Positions 33,398 to 43,604 of a stretch of 64,000 nt of DNA are shown here, piece by piece. This DNA comes from Prochlorococcus sp. AG-412-J13 (lineage in GTDB: Bacteria; Cyanobacteriota; Cyanobacteriia; PCC-6307; Cyanobiaceae), in NCBI GenBank assembly GCA_003214815.1, contig QCLE01000003.1, forward strand, positions 62,001 through 126,000, in the 5' to 3' direction. The notes beneath the pieces are model-generated. The model was not told where the DNA came from. It did not search any database and worked only from the letters and a program-made list of their open reading frames with translations. How positions within the stretch are numbered: position 1 is the first letter of the stretch; each line of letters starts with the position of its first letter. A program made the translations under genes and the position numbers.

Positions 33398-34555
33398 TTA
33401 AAAATTATTTTTTTTTGAATAATTTTCGAATATTCTCTGATTGATTTTCGGAATATTTTCTTTAAATTTGAAAAACCCTTTTTTGGCGAATTTCCATGCA
33501 AATAAATCTTCATTCCTCACAAGATTAAAAATTTTTTTATTGTGTAAATTTTTAAACTCAATTATGAAATCATAATTTTCTCCCACTCCAGGATAAATAA
33601 TGTCTATTTCGTTAATTTTTTTAAAAGTATTTTCTAGTAAACAAGGATCAATTTGTTTAACATTATGAAATTGCTCTACAAATTCAGAGACCAAATCTTG
33701 TTTAAATTTCAAAACAGATTCAGACAATTTAATTTGTCTTTGTTCATTTTTTAGAAGGACTATGAATACCTTTTTATAGCTTGGGATTAAATTTTTGAGA
33801 GTTGCAAGGTGCAGATCATTTTCAAACATAATCAGATTATCTGATTTAGGATCCATATTATTTTTATAAATCTCATCTTCTAATGGAATTTGATTCGATT
33901 CCTCTAGAAAAATTTGTTTATTAATTATTTTTTCTACATTAAATCTATTATTTGAAAATTTTCTGAGGTTTGAAGATGAAAAAAGATATTGCTTTCCTTT
34001 AGTTTGTAATCCTCCGACCCATCTCCAACTAAGTAAATTAGATGCAGCATCACCATCAAAGAGATATTTAAAAAAAAACTTTGCTCCCAATTGCCACGGG
34101 AGGCCAAAATTAAATGTCCAAGTACTTGCAAACCACATTCTTGTATGATTATGCAAATAGTTATACTGTTTTAATTCAAGAACCCAAGAATTAAAAAAAT
34201 CTAATTCTGTATTTCCATTAATTGCATTTTCATATACCTCATGATCATAATCAAGATTTTTTTCTGAAATAAAATTTTGCCAAACTTTAGGTCTATTTTC
34301 CATCCATCCTTTCCAGTAAATTCTCCAAAATATTTCTTCAACAAATTTAGTTGAATTTTTGATTTTGTACTTACTTTTAACATCATGAATCAGGTCATAT
34401 TCCAATAAAATTCTATGTGCGACAAAAGGTGATAATTTTGAAACGGAACTTTCGTTATTTGGCCCAAAATCAAAATTTCTTAATTTTGCATAATCATTAA
34501 TTTTATATTTCGCAAATTTGTCCCAGATATTTTGAGCTTTTAATAAAAATGACAT
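33398..34555 (-). CDS. photolyase/cryptochrome-like FAD-binding protein, apparently domain-permuted
   Basis: SKLSPFVAHRIL, NYLHNHTRMWFASTW and YLFDGDAASNLLSWRWVGG are FAD-domain motifs located in the N-terminal half. Confidence 0.85.
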   Translation of the reverse strand: MSFLLKAQNIWDKFAKYKINDYAKLRNFDFGPNNESSVSKLSPFVAHRILLEYDLIHDVKSKYKIKNSTKFVEEIFWRIYWKGWMENRPKVWQNFISEKNLDYDHEVYENAINGNTELDFFNSWVLELKQYNYLHNHTRMWFASTWTFNFGLPWQLGAKFFFKYLFDGDAASNLLSWRWVGGLQTKGKQYLFSSSNLRKFSNNRFNVEKIINKQIFLEESNQIPLEDEIYKNNMDPKSDNLIMFENDLHLATLKNLIPSYKKVFIVLLKNEQRQIKLSESVLKFKQDLVSEFVEQFHNVKQIDPCLLENTFKKINEIDIIYPGVGENYDFIIEFKNLHNKKIFNLVRNEDLFAWKFAKKGFFKFKENIPKINQRIFENYSKKNNF

Positions 34556-34830
34556 TTTCTGATAACTTTAAAGAATTTTTTTTGTATTGATAGAAATTAC
34601 AAAAATTAGCCGGCAAATTAATTCTTGAAATTTTCTACTTCACTTTTAAGTAAATATGTTTGATTGAAGTATTTAATTTAAACTACTAATTATTACATTC
34701 TATACTCTTAAATCACTCTCTGCGTAGGAGGATATTTAGTTTTCAATTACTTTCTAAATCTGGTTGTAATTTTTAAATCTTTATTTAAATAATTTTTCTA
34801 AAAGATTTTTTAATATTTATCAAAATTATT

Positions 34831-35589
34831 ATGAATAATTTATTAGTGATAGATGTTAAGTATCTGGATGAAAAATACAGAATAGGTGACGGCATAATTT
34901 CCGATAAAGAATTTAAGCAACTTGAGAAGCTCTTTATGCCTTTTGATCTAGAATCTGATTACTTTAATTAAAAAAATAATAGACTTTTGCCAAAATTAGC
35001 GAAAGAAAACTATAAAGAATTTTTGGCAGGTTTATTAACAAAAACAAGATTAAGCATTCAACCAAAAATTGATGACTGCGCTATTGCAATTAGATATATA
35101 AATGGCAATTTTAATAAAGCTATTACAAAAAAAGGATTTGATGTCTCAAGCAAAATTAAACAAATTAAAAATCTCCCCGATTGTATTCCTATCAAACGAG
35201 ATTTTCAAATTAGAGGTGAACTATACCCTACCAACCAAGTTGCCGGCATTTCCAAAAGAATTGCAAGAAAATACCTCAATTATAAGTAAGGGATTGGAAA
35301 AAGTCTCAACTTTTGCTGTTTCCAAATACTTAATAGAAGACTTAATCAATATGAAACCCTTAACTATCTTAAAAAATGTGGCTTCAGCACCCCTAACAGT
35401 TACTTCACAAATCTTAAAAGCGAAATCCAAATATATAAAAAAAATTGGTTAGAGAGAAAAATATTTACGAAATATCCAACCGATGGGATAGTTTTTAAAA
35501 TAAACAATAGAAAACTACAGTTACTTAGAGAGAAAAGTTTATTTCAAAATAACGAATGGCAATATGCAATTAAAAATAATATTGACTAG
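34831..35589 (+). pseudogene. adenylation-domain-only NAD-dependent DNA ligase (LigA-like) relic
   Basis: Single frame throughout: YLDEKYRIGDGIISDKEFKQLEKLF...IQPKIDDCAIAIRYINGNF...FQIRGELYP...NYLKKCGFS...YPTDGIVFKI...WQYAIK; in-frame TAA at 34969 and 35287. Confidence 0.75.
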
Positions 35590-35650
35590 TACCTTCAAAA
35601 AGAGCTCACGATACTGACTCCCAGTATTTAAAGTGGAACAGTAATTAAAT

Positions 35651-36616
35651 TTGGTTAAATTCCAAAACAATTTGCAGGATTACAAAATGACTGCCACTAT
35701 TTCAAGACCTAAATTCTCTAACTGGAAAACATCTAATATTCCTAACCTTAAAGGCAAAACAGCACTAATTACTGGTGCAAATAGTGGTCTTGGATACTAC
35801 ACAGCAAAGGCCTTAGTCGAAAAAAATGCTCATGTAATTATTGCTTGTAGATCTCTTGATAAAGCTTATCAAACTATCAAAAAACTTAAAGGTCTTAATC
35901 CTGAAGGAACATTTACACCTTTAGAATTAGATTTATCAGATTTAAAAAATATTGTTGAAGTTCAGTCCAAAATTTTTGATGATTTTGAAAATTTGGATTT
36001 ACTAATCAATAATGCAGGCATAATGCATCCGCCTAAAACACTTAGTGCCCAGGGATATGAAATCCAATTTGCAGTTAATCATCTAGCTCATATGCTTTTA
36101 ACCCTAAAGCTTCTTCCAATTATTGAAAAAAAAGAGGAATCGAGAATAGTGACGGTTACTTCTGGTGCACAATTTTTTGGAAAAGTTGGTTGGAAAAATC
36201 TGAAAGCCGAGAAATATTACAACAAATGGGAATCTTACTCCAATAGTAAATTGGCAAATGTAATGTTTGCTTTGGAGCTAAATGAGAACTTAAAAGACAA
36301 CAATATACTTTCTTTAGCTGCTCACCCAGGAATTGCAAAAACAAATCTTTTTACTGCCCAGAAACCTAAACCTAGTCCGATAGAAACATTCTCCATGGAA
36401 TTATTTAGCCCTATTTTTCAATCTGCTGAGATGGGGGCTTTACCTCAACTTTTTGCGGCTACTTCACCAGATGCAAGAGGAGGTGAACATTATGGTCCTA
36501 AATTTAATTTCAGAGGTCATCCAAAACTATCCCCTACTTCTCCTTTTGCTATTAATAAAAAAGAAAGAAAAAATTTATGGGAAAAAAGCCTTGAAATACT
36601 TAGTAAATTCTTATAA
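35651..36616 (+). CDS. short-chain dehydrogenase/reductase (POR/retinol dehydrogenase-like)
   Basis: TALITGANSGLGYYTAKAL, NNAGIM, YSNSKLAN. Confidence 0.88.
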   Translation: MVKFQNNLQDYKMTATISRPKFSNWKTSNIPNLKGKTALITGANSGLGYYTAKALVEKNAHVIIACRSLDKAYQTIKKLKGLNPEGTFTPLELDLSDLKNIVEVQSKIFDDFENLDLLINNAGIMHPPKTLSAQGYEIQFAVNHLAHMLLTLKLLPIIEKKEESRIVTVTSGAQFFGKVGWKNLKAEKYYNKWESYSNSKLANVMFALELNENLKDNNILSLAAHPGIAKTNLFTAQKPKPSPIETFSMELFSPIFQSAEMGALPQLFAATSPDARGGEHYGPKFNFRGHPKLSPTSPFAINKKERKNLWEKSLEILSKFL

Positions 36617-36877
36617 ATTTTTCATTTTTACTAACTTTAGAAAATACTTTAAGATATGTAATTCACTCTCTGAGAGTTTCATAAATTCTGTTAATGCATC
36701 ATAATTTTTTTCGTCAATTTTTTTTGATAATTGAATAAAACTATCATGGTTTTCACTAACAAAGCGTTCAGCAATCTGAGATGGAGTTAAACCCTTTTCT
36801 ATTAATTCACCTGGAGCATTTTTCTCCCACTTTTCATAAAACCAAGAGAACCAATATTTTGCAGTATTATCTTCCAT
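36611..36877 (-). CDS. conserved hypothetical, paralogous to 47309..47623
   Basis: 88 aa; shared core YWFSW...IAERFVSENHDSF...L.EFMKLSESELH. Confidence 0.7.
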   Translation of the reverse strand: MEDNTAKYWFSWFYEKWEKNAPGELIEKGLTPSQIAERFVSENHDSFIQLSKKIDEKNYDALTEFMKLSESELHILKYFLKLVKMKNL

Positions 36878-36977
36878 TAATTAACTTCTATTTGGCGAAT
36901 TCTATAAATAATTAAGAAAGATCTCATGATTGAATTAACCCACAAACACACTTAATATAAATGCAATTATAAATTTA

Positions 36978-38384
36978 ATGGTAGATAATAATCTTTTAAG
37001 TAAAAGAAAAAATATTAATCTTGTAATTGGATTAGGTAAATCTGGATTTTGGGCTGCCAAGCATTTGAAAAGCATCGATAAGCGAGTAATTGTTTGGGAA
37101 AGTAAAGATGGGAAAGAATTCTTAGAAAGAAAAACAGAATTGGAAGAACTTAATATACTAGTTTCTCTGAATAAAGAATTTGTATTTGAAGAAATTCATC
37201 CTTTTGTAAATGAGATTGAATCTGTTGTTGTAAGTCCATCAATACCTTATGACCATAAAACCATTATTAAATTAAGAAAAAGGGGAATTAAAGTAATTGG
37301 AGAAATTAATGTTGCATGGGAAATTTTAAAAGACACAAATTGGATAGGTATTACTGGAACTAATGGCAAGACTACTGTTACTCATTTACTGAGCCATATA
37401 CTCTGCCAGACTGAATTATATGCTCCTTTTGCTGGAAATATTGGTACACCTTTATGTAAATATGCACACTACAAAAAACACGAAAAAATTGACTGGATTG
37501 TAGCAGAATTAAGCAGTTATCAAATAGAAATATCTCCAGAAGTAAAACCTAATATTGGAATTTGGACAACCTTCACAGAAGATCATCTTGAAAGACATAA
37601 AACACTTGAAAACTATTTCAAAATAAAAAAAAGCTTGCTAGAAAAATCAGATTTTAGAATTTATAATTATGACGATAAAAATCTAAGAAATCACTATAGT
37701 TCACTCTCAAGAGGTGTTTGGATAACAACTAGTTTCGATAAATCAAATTTTATTCAATGCGATTATTGGATAGATGATCAAGCATTCATTGTTGAGAGAG
37801 GAAAAAGACTATTCAAACTTGAACATTTTTCTTTAAAAGGAATGCATAATCTTCAAAATCTTTTATTGGTAATAGCAGCAGCAAGAAAAATTGGATTATC
37901 TGGAAAGAAGATTAAAGATGCTTTATCTAATTACAAACAATTACCGCATAGGATGGAAACGATTTATAAAAATAATGATCTGGAAATAATAAATGATAGT
38001 AAAGCTACGAATTTTGATTCATCCATTGCAGGAATAAATTCAATTGAAGGTCAAATAATAATAATTTCTGGAGGCAGATTAAAAGGCAATGAATATAGTG
38101 AGTGGGTAAAAGTTTTAAATAAAAAAGTTAAATGTGTTTTTCTTTTTGGAGAAAGCTCAAAAGTCCTAAAAATGGCGCTTATTAATGAAGGATTTAAAAA
38201 AGATATTTTTGAATTTCCAGAACTAAAAGAGCTTGTGAATTTTGTTTCTCAATATTTACAAGATAATAAGTGTGGAACATTATTATTCTCACCTTCCTGT
38301 TCAAGTTTTGATCAATTTAAAAATTATGAAGAGCGAGGAGATTATTTCAAGAAACTAATAAGTAAAAAATTAAAGGTTAATTAA
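36978..38384 (+). CDS. murD: UDP-N-acetylmuramoylalanine-D-glutamate ligase
   Basis: [29 protein letters not shown]. Confidence 0.95.
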   Translation: MVDNNLLSKRKNINLVIGLGKSGFWAAKHLKSIDKRVIVWESKDGKEFLERKTELEELNILVSLNKEFVFEEIHPFVNEIESVVVSPSIPYDHKTIIKLRKRGIKVIGEINVAWEILKDTNWIGITGTNGKTTVTHLLSHILCQTELYAPFAGNIGTPLCKYAHYKKHEKIDWIVAELSSYQIEISPEVKPNIGIWTTFTEDHLERHKTLENYFKIKKSLLEKSDFRIYNYDDKNLRNHYSSLSRGVWITTSFDKSNFIQCDYWIDDQAFIVERGKRLFKLEHFSLKGMHNLQNLLLVIAAARKIGLSGKKIKDALSNYKQLPHRMETIYKNNDLEIINDSKATNFDSSIAGINSIEGQIIIISGGRLKGNEYSEWVKVLNKKVKCVFLFGESSKVLKMALINEGFKKDIFEFPELKELVNFVSQYLQDNKCGTLLFSPSCSSFDQFKNYEERGDYFKKLISKKLKVN

Positions 38385-38500
38385 TAGAGTTTTTATTTAT
38401 AGAACATTAAGTAATTTTCAGGTCGGTCATCACAACCGTTTCCCCTCTAGCAAATATTCACTTAATTAGTTAGATTTTGACTTTAAACGTACTATTAACA

Positions 38501-38815
38501 ATGAGTGAATCTAACAATTTACCTCAAGCAATAAGTCATAAAAAATTAAGTTACTTGATGTTGAAGGCACAAAAAGATTCTCATTTCTCTGATGAATTAT
38601 CAGAAATAGAAAGCAACGAAAAAAGAGAATTTGACGAGTTAATAAACAATTGGGAAGCTGCAACTAAGAAAGTAGTTAATGAGTTATCAAAAAGAAAAGA
38701 GAATTTACTAAAAGATAAATCACCAAATTCTTTAATTGCTCTTGGTGCTATGGAAGTTCACCTTAATATGGCTTTACAAGCCTTAAATGCATTCAATAAA
38801 GGAGTTGATGGGTAA
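38501..38815 (+). CDS. conserved hypothetical (start revised)
   Basis: MSESNNLPQAISHKKLSYLMLKAQ...; start ATG at 38501 more plausible than 38477. Confidence 0.55.
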   Translation: MSESNNLPQAISHKKLSYLMLKAQKDSHFSDELSEIESNEKREFDELINNWEAATKKVVNELSKRKENLLKDKSPNSLIALGAMEVHLNMALQALNAFNKGVDG

Positions 38816-38829
38816 TAAAAACAGATAAA

Positions 38830-39561
38830 CTATAAGGATGGCATTGAAAATAAAAGAAAATCTAGTTTTTTTTCAGTATCTATAGAGATATCATCATAAT
38901 AATTAACTTCAAACCCTAAGCCATCTCCAGATGAGAGACAAATATTTGAATTAGGGTCTTTACTTTTTAATAAAAGATTACCTTCTATTATTTGTATCCA
39001 ATTATATTTATCGATTTTTAATGGCAATTTTTTTTCTTTAATAGGTTTATATTTACAACGCCACAAAGAGATATCTTGATTTATTAAAAGTTTATTTTTC
39101 CCATCTAAGTAATCAATAATAAGATTATCTCCTATGCCATTTTTAAATGATGTGTGCTTATAGTCAGGCTTAAGATTACTTTTTTTGGGATAAATCCAAA
39201 TCTGAAATAACTTACAGGGTTTATTCTCTTCATTTTTCTCGCTGTGAGTAATCCCAGTGCCAGCCGACATAACTTGAACTTCATTTTCATGAATTTTTAC
39301 TGAATTATTTAATGAGTCCCGATGAGTAATTGCACCTTTTGTTACAACAGTAATTATCTCCATATCGGAATGAGAATGCATATTAAAGCCAGAATTTGGA
39401 GAAATAGTATCTTCATTTATGACTCTAATATTTCCAAAATTATCCCATTTTGAATGCCTATGCTCTGCAAAAGAAAATGTATGCATTGAATGCAGCCAAT
39501 CTCTTCTTGATAAAAATCTATCATTGGATTTTCTTAGTTTAATAATATTTAAAACCATCAA
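38830..39561 (-). CDS. pirin-family protein
   Basis: FGNIRVINEDTISPNSGFNMHSHSDMEIITVVTKG...VMSAGTGITHSEKN. Confidence 0.9.
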   Translation of the reverse strand: MMVLNIIKLRKSNDRFLSRRDWLHSMHTFSFAEHRHSKWDNFGNIRVINEDTISPNSGFNMHSHSDMEIITVVTKGAITHRDSLNNSVKIHENEVQVMSAGTGITHSEKNEENKPCKLFQIWIYPKKSNLKPDYKHTSFKNGIGDNLIIDYLDGKNKLLINQDISLWRCKYKPIKEKKLPLKIDKYNWIQIIEGNLLLKSKDPNSNICLSSGDGLGFEVNYYDDISIDTEKKLDFLLFSMPSL

Positions 39562-39653
39562 TATAAATATAAAAAAAATTCTAAATAATTAGAAAAATAT
39601 ACGTAAAATTATTTTTTATAAATTATTCCTAAAAAAAAAAGCAAATATCGAAT

Positions 39654-39782
39654 TTAAAAATTTATTTTACTCTGAGCTTTAGTAGCCTTTATCAATATTT
39701 TTTTTGCTTTATCTCTTATAAGGCATTTTTCTGCTTTTACATTTAATTTTTTAAGTTTTTGCAGTTGCTTTGTGTTACTCAT
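39654..39782 (-). CDS. small basic hypothetical protein
   Basis: 42 aa MSNTKQLQKLKKLNVKAEKCLIRDKAKKILIKATKAQSKINF. Confidence 0.45.
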   Translation of the reverse strand: MSNTKQLQKLKKLNVKAEKCLIRDKAKKILIKATKAQSKINF

Positions 39783-39845
39783 AATTTAACCCGTCCTAAA
39801 GTCACTTTAACATAAATTTAAATTAATTACCTCAAAACCTTTGCA

Positions 39846-40388
39846 TCAAATTGTTTTTGCCGCTTTGAGAATGGAATTGTCAGAACAGTATAGAGGATGT
39901 ATTGGATTATCTTTGATTGTTTTCTTAATTAAAAGCGGTCCAAGAGGATTATCAAAATTATTTTTCCTGATTGAGTTATATTGCATTATTTTTTTTGATA
40001 TTCTTTTATTTCTATTTAGAAATTTTCCTTTATTACCCCAACCTAACCATAAATCACAATTTTTATTTTCAGACCAGTGTTTTAAGTTTTTATAAATATG
40101 ATTATTGTTTAGGTACCCAACAGGGTTTTTGTGATTAAAAAGTCTTTCTGGATTACTTGAAATAAGAGCAAATAGATTGATTAATTTTACTTTGCCATAA
40201 TTATTGTTTTTTGAAATTTTGATTATTTTTTTTGTTGTATTATCAATGAAAATTGAATCTGATAATGAGGGATTTAAACCAATAAAAATAATTTCTTTTG
40301 TCGATTTAGAAATCTTATAACTTAAACTCCATCTATATAGTTTGTTAGCACTTATCACACAATTTCTTTCTAGAAGGAAATTTTTCAA
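39846..40388 (-). CDS. DUF1643-like protein
   Basis: IIFIGLNPSLSDS...KVKLINLFALISSNPERL. Confidence 0.8.
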   Translation of the reverse strand: MKNFLLERNCVISANKLYRWSLSYKISKSTKEIIFIGLNPSLSDSIFIDNTTKKIIKISKNNNYGKVKLINLFALISSNPERLFNHKNPVGYLNNNHIYKNLKHWSENKNCDLWLGWGNKGKFLNRNKRISKKIMQYNSIRKNNFDNPLGPLLIKKTIKDNPIHPLYCSDNSILKAAKTI

Positions 40389-40870
40389 CCTAAACCTACA
40401 CCTCTAGCCATAAGAGTTGCAAACAATGGTATTGTTGCAAAGCCCACTAATTCAGTGGTAATGATGAGTTTAAACCTCTTGACAAGGTTCTCAGAAATTT
40501 CAGGTAATTTATTCTTACTTAATGGAATTGCCCATAAGATATAGGTTGTTGTTGGGTATAAAGAAAGTATTCCTACCAAAATGTAAAGAGAAACCTTTAT
40601 CCAAAAAACAGGATTACCTGTATAGAAATCACCACCTTGACCAAAATACTTAACACGCAATATGCCAGTAACTAATATTGCAACTCCTGCCAGACCATAA
40701 ACCACATCTGCAATTATCATTGAGATAGTCTCATTTCTATTAAGATCTACTTTGAGAGTCAATCTTTCAAATAAAAGAGAACCGAAACACAAAATAATTC
40801 CTAAATAATGAACATATGCTACCAATGCACTTTTAGCGATTTCGCCTGTAAATAAACTTCCTAATAACAT
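40385..40870 (-). CDS. DUF2214-like membrane protein
   Basis: 161 aa, four TM; AYVHYLGIILCFGSLLFERLTLK. Confidence 0.75.
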   Translation of the reverse strand: MLLGSLFTGEIAKSALVAYVHYLGIILCFGSLLFERLTLKVDLNRNETISMIIADVVYGLAGVAILVTGILRVKYFGQGGDFYTGNPVFWIKVSLYILVGILSLYPTTTYILWAIPLSKNKLPEISENLVKRFKLIITTELVGFATIPLFATLMARGVGLG

Positions 40871-40956
40871 TTTCTAGTCAAAATTTATACAATCCTAACC
40901 ACCAAACAAAGAATTTGTTTAGAAATAAATTAAAAACTTAAAGCAAGGTATTGAAT

Positions 40957-41718
40957 CTAAGACTCCATAAACCTTTTTTGACCGTCTTCAAAAAAATCCT
41001 TTTTATTCCATACTTCGATTACATCTGGGAAATGTTTTTCCATGCAATTATCACAAACCCCATGACTAAATCTAATATCACTAATTCTCGAAAGATATTT
41101 TTCTAAATGCATCCAATCGCCCGCCTTATTTTTTACTTCTCTGCAATATGAACATACAGATAAAATCCCTTCCTGTTTATGCAAATTAGACAATGCATCT
41201 AGTAAGTTTAATGACTTTTTTCTAAGTTCTAAAAATGAAACTATTTGCTTAGATAATAATTCCATAATATTAAATTGTTGTGTAGTTAGATTTCCGGGCT
41301 TTCTGTCTATTACACAAAGAGTTCCCAGCTTATTACCATCACTATTTCTAAGAGGAAAACCTGCATAAAAACGAATCTTTGGATCTCCAGTTACCAATGG
41401 ATTATTTATAAATCTTTCATCTTGGTAAGCATCATGAATAATTAATGGACTATTTTCTTTTATTGCATGGGTACAAAAAGACCAATCTCTTCTAGTTTCT
41501 GATATTTGAAGTCCTACTTTGGATTTAAACCATTGTTTATCTTTGTCTACCAAAGTCATTAAAGAAATAGGCACATTACAGGTTGTGGCTGCAATTTTTG
41601 TAATATCGTCATAACATGATTCTGGTTTGGTTCCCAAAATCCTATATTCTGCTAAAGCTTTTAATCTTCTTTCCTCCTCTTCCTTTTTTGATACAAGATT
41701 TTGCATTATCTTCACCAA
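40957..41718 (-). CDS. GAF-domain protein with C-terminal Cys-rich signalling module
   Basis: GAF-like ALAEYRILGTKPE...FYAGFPLRNSDGNKLGTLCVIDRKP; CSYCREVKNKAGDWMHLEKYLS...FSHGVCDNCMEKH. Confidence 0.82.
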   Translation of the reverse strand: MVKIMQNLVSKKEEEERRLKALAEYRILGTKPESCYDDITKIAATTCNVPISLMTLVDKDKQWFKSKVGLQISETRRDWSFCTHAIKENSPLIIHDAYQDERFINNPLVTGDPKIRFYAGFPLRNSDGNKLGTLCVIDRKPGNLTTQQFNIMELLSKQIVSFLELRKKSLNLLDALSNLHKQEGILSVCSYCREVKNKAGDWMHLEKYLSRISDIRFSHGVCDNCMEKHFPDVIEVWNKKDFFEDGQKRFMES

Positions 41719-41805
41719 TAATTAAAACTTTAAAATTAAAGTTTCTTCAAAAAACTTTTTCCATCGAATACTTAATAAAAAAAGATAAACTTATTGGTTT
41801 GTTAC

Positions 41806-43038
41806 TTAATAATTTAACTTTGAAACTGCCATCCCAGCGATCCATCCACTTGTCCAACAATGTTGAAAATTAAATCCACCTGTGATCCCATCAACATCTA
41901 AAACTTCTCCAGAAAAAAATAATCCTGGACAAATTAAGCTCTCCATACTTTTAAAATTAACTTCATTAATTTTTACGCCTCCGGAAGTAACAAATTCCTC
42001 TCCAAATGGACCTTTACCCGAAATTATATATTTATCCCTGATAAGAGTATTTATTATTTTATCTCTTTCATCTGCCAGTAAATCAGCCCACTTCTTCTCT
42101 TTATCAATGCCTATTTTATTTAATAAAAAAATCCATAATCTTTTTGTTAATTTTGGAAGAGGTCTACTGTTTATTAAATTCACCTTACCTTTTTTTATTC
42201 TTAAAAAGTTAATTTTTTCTTTTAACTCTTTATAACTTAAAACTGACCATTTGATTATTAGATTAAATTTATATTTTTGGCTAAACATTTCTCTTGCTGC
42301 AATTGCTGAAAGTTTTAATACTGCTGGCCCACTAAAACCCCAATGAGTAATTAGTAAATCTCCTCTATTTTTAAAGGTCTTATTCTTTAATTTAATTTCT
42401 ATATCTATACCCTTTATAGATACTCCACTACATTCATCAAGATTTGGTTCTTTTGTAGAAAAAGTAAAAAGTGATGGTACAGGTTTAACAATTTTGTGGC
42501 CTAGATTTTGAGCCAATTTATACCCGCTTGGGTGGCCACCAGTAGAAAGAATTATATTTTTTGCAATTACCTTTTCTTTTTTAAGACTAAAGATATTAAA
42601 TATATTATCTGGAGTTTTGATGATTTCCTTTGCAAAAAATTTTGTAAGTATATCTACCTTATTTGATAAGGCACTTTTTCTCAAACAATCAATAACATCT
42701 GAAGAAGAATTAGACACTGGGAATACTCTTAGATCTTCCTCAATTTTTAATTTTAACCCTTTTTTCTCAAACCAATCATATACATCTCCAGCAGCAAAAC
42801 GATTAAATGATTCCAAGAGCTGAATTCCACCTCTGGGGTAATTCTCAACTAGTTCATTCGGTATCCATGTCGCATTAGTGACGTTACATCTTCCCCCTCC
42901 ACTAATCCTTACTTTCTCCATAAGTTTTGAAGTGCCTTCAAGAATTATTATTCTTTTTACTCCATTTTCAGCAGCAGTTATTGCTGTCATAAAACCGGCT
43001 GCACCGCCTCCTAGAACTGCTAAGTCAAAAGGTTCCAA
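41806..43038 (-). CDS. HI0933/BaiN-family flavoprotein oxidoreductase
   Basis: DLAVLGGGAAGFMTAITAAE, KVRISGGGRCNVTN, GGVKINEVNFKSMESL. Confidence 0.9.
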   Translation of the reverse strand: MEPFDLAVLGGGAAGFMTAITAAENGVKRIIILEGTSKLMEKVRISGGGRCNVTNATWIPNELVENYPRGGIQLLESFNRFAAGDVYDWFEKKGLKLKIEEDLRVFPVSNSSSDVIDCLRKSALSNKVDILTKFFAKEIIKTPDNIFNIFSLKKEKVIAKNIILSTGGHPSGYKLAQNLGHKIVKPVPSLFTFSTKEPNLDECSGVSIKGIDIEIKLKNKTFKNRGDLLITHWGFSGPAVLKLSAIAAREMFSQKYKFNLIIKWSVLSYKELKEKINFLRIKKGKVNLINSRPLPKLTKRLWIFLLNKIGIDKEKKWADLLADERDKIINTLIRDKYIISGKGPFGEEFVTSGGVKINEVNFKSMESLICPGLFFSGEVLDVDGITGGFNFQHCWTSGWIAGMAVSKLNY

Positions 43039-43225
43039 AAACTTATTATTTAATATGCTTCAATCTGATAATAGCAAGGAGTTAAAAAGAAAAATTATTC
43101 CAAAAACCATAAAAAATATAAATAAATAACTTAAAAACTACATAATAAATAGCTGCAATTCACTAATTTTTAAATTTCTAAAAAAAGTCAACGCAGTCGT
43201 TATTTTTATGCTTTAACTTAATTAA

Positions 43226-43462
43226 ATGAGGCCAATATTTTCTTACGTTAAATATTCTGAGGCCAGTTTTCCTATGACTGGTCAATACACGGCTCTTCTT
43301 TTAATAACTTCTGTTATTTGGGTTCTTCTTTGGTTTGGATATAGACAAAATAAGATAAATGATGAGATCAAGAAAAAAGAAAAAGAAGAAAGAATTAATG
43401 CGAAAGTTAAAAGAAGAAAGAAGTTAGAGAGTTTGTACCCTAGTAATAAAAAAACTCTTTAA
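43226..43462 (+). CDS. small membrane protein
   Basis: 78 aa, one TM and basic tail. Confidence 0.55.
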   Translation: MRPIFSYVKYSEASFPMTGQYTALLLITSVIWVLLWFGYRQNKINDEIKKKEKEERINAKVKRRKKLESLYPSNKKTL

Positions 43463-43484
43463 AATAAATTATTTCAAAGTAAAT

Positions 43485-43583
43485 ATGAAAAAAACTAATT
43501 TCAAATCATTAATTCAGTACTTACCAGGGATCTTAATTCTCATTTATGTATTGTTTTTAGCATTTACTCAATTTATAAAATAA
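43485..43583 (+). CDS. 32-aa single-TM peptide
   Basis: MKKTNFKSLIQYLPGILILIYVLFLAFTQFIK. Confidence 0.45.
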   Translation: MKKTNFKSLIQYLPGILILIYVLFLAFTQFIK

Positions 43584-43604
43584 AATTTCTAAAAATTTTT
43601 CGTT

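Noticed and set aside
35102-35452. ORF 35102..35452 as a real gene
   Set aside because: Out of frame with the ligase-like signal, which continues in frame +1 across both stops
38401-38500. GGTCGGTCATCACAACCGTTTCCCC segment downstream of murD as an ncRNA
   Set aside because: Only a 4-bp stem (CGGT/ACCG); insufficient support
41882-43129. Plus ORFs 41882, 42617, 42878 opposite the flavoprotein gene
   Set aside because: Mirror of a well supported gene; no independent evidence
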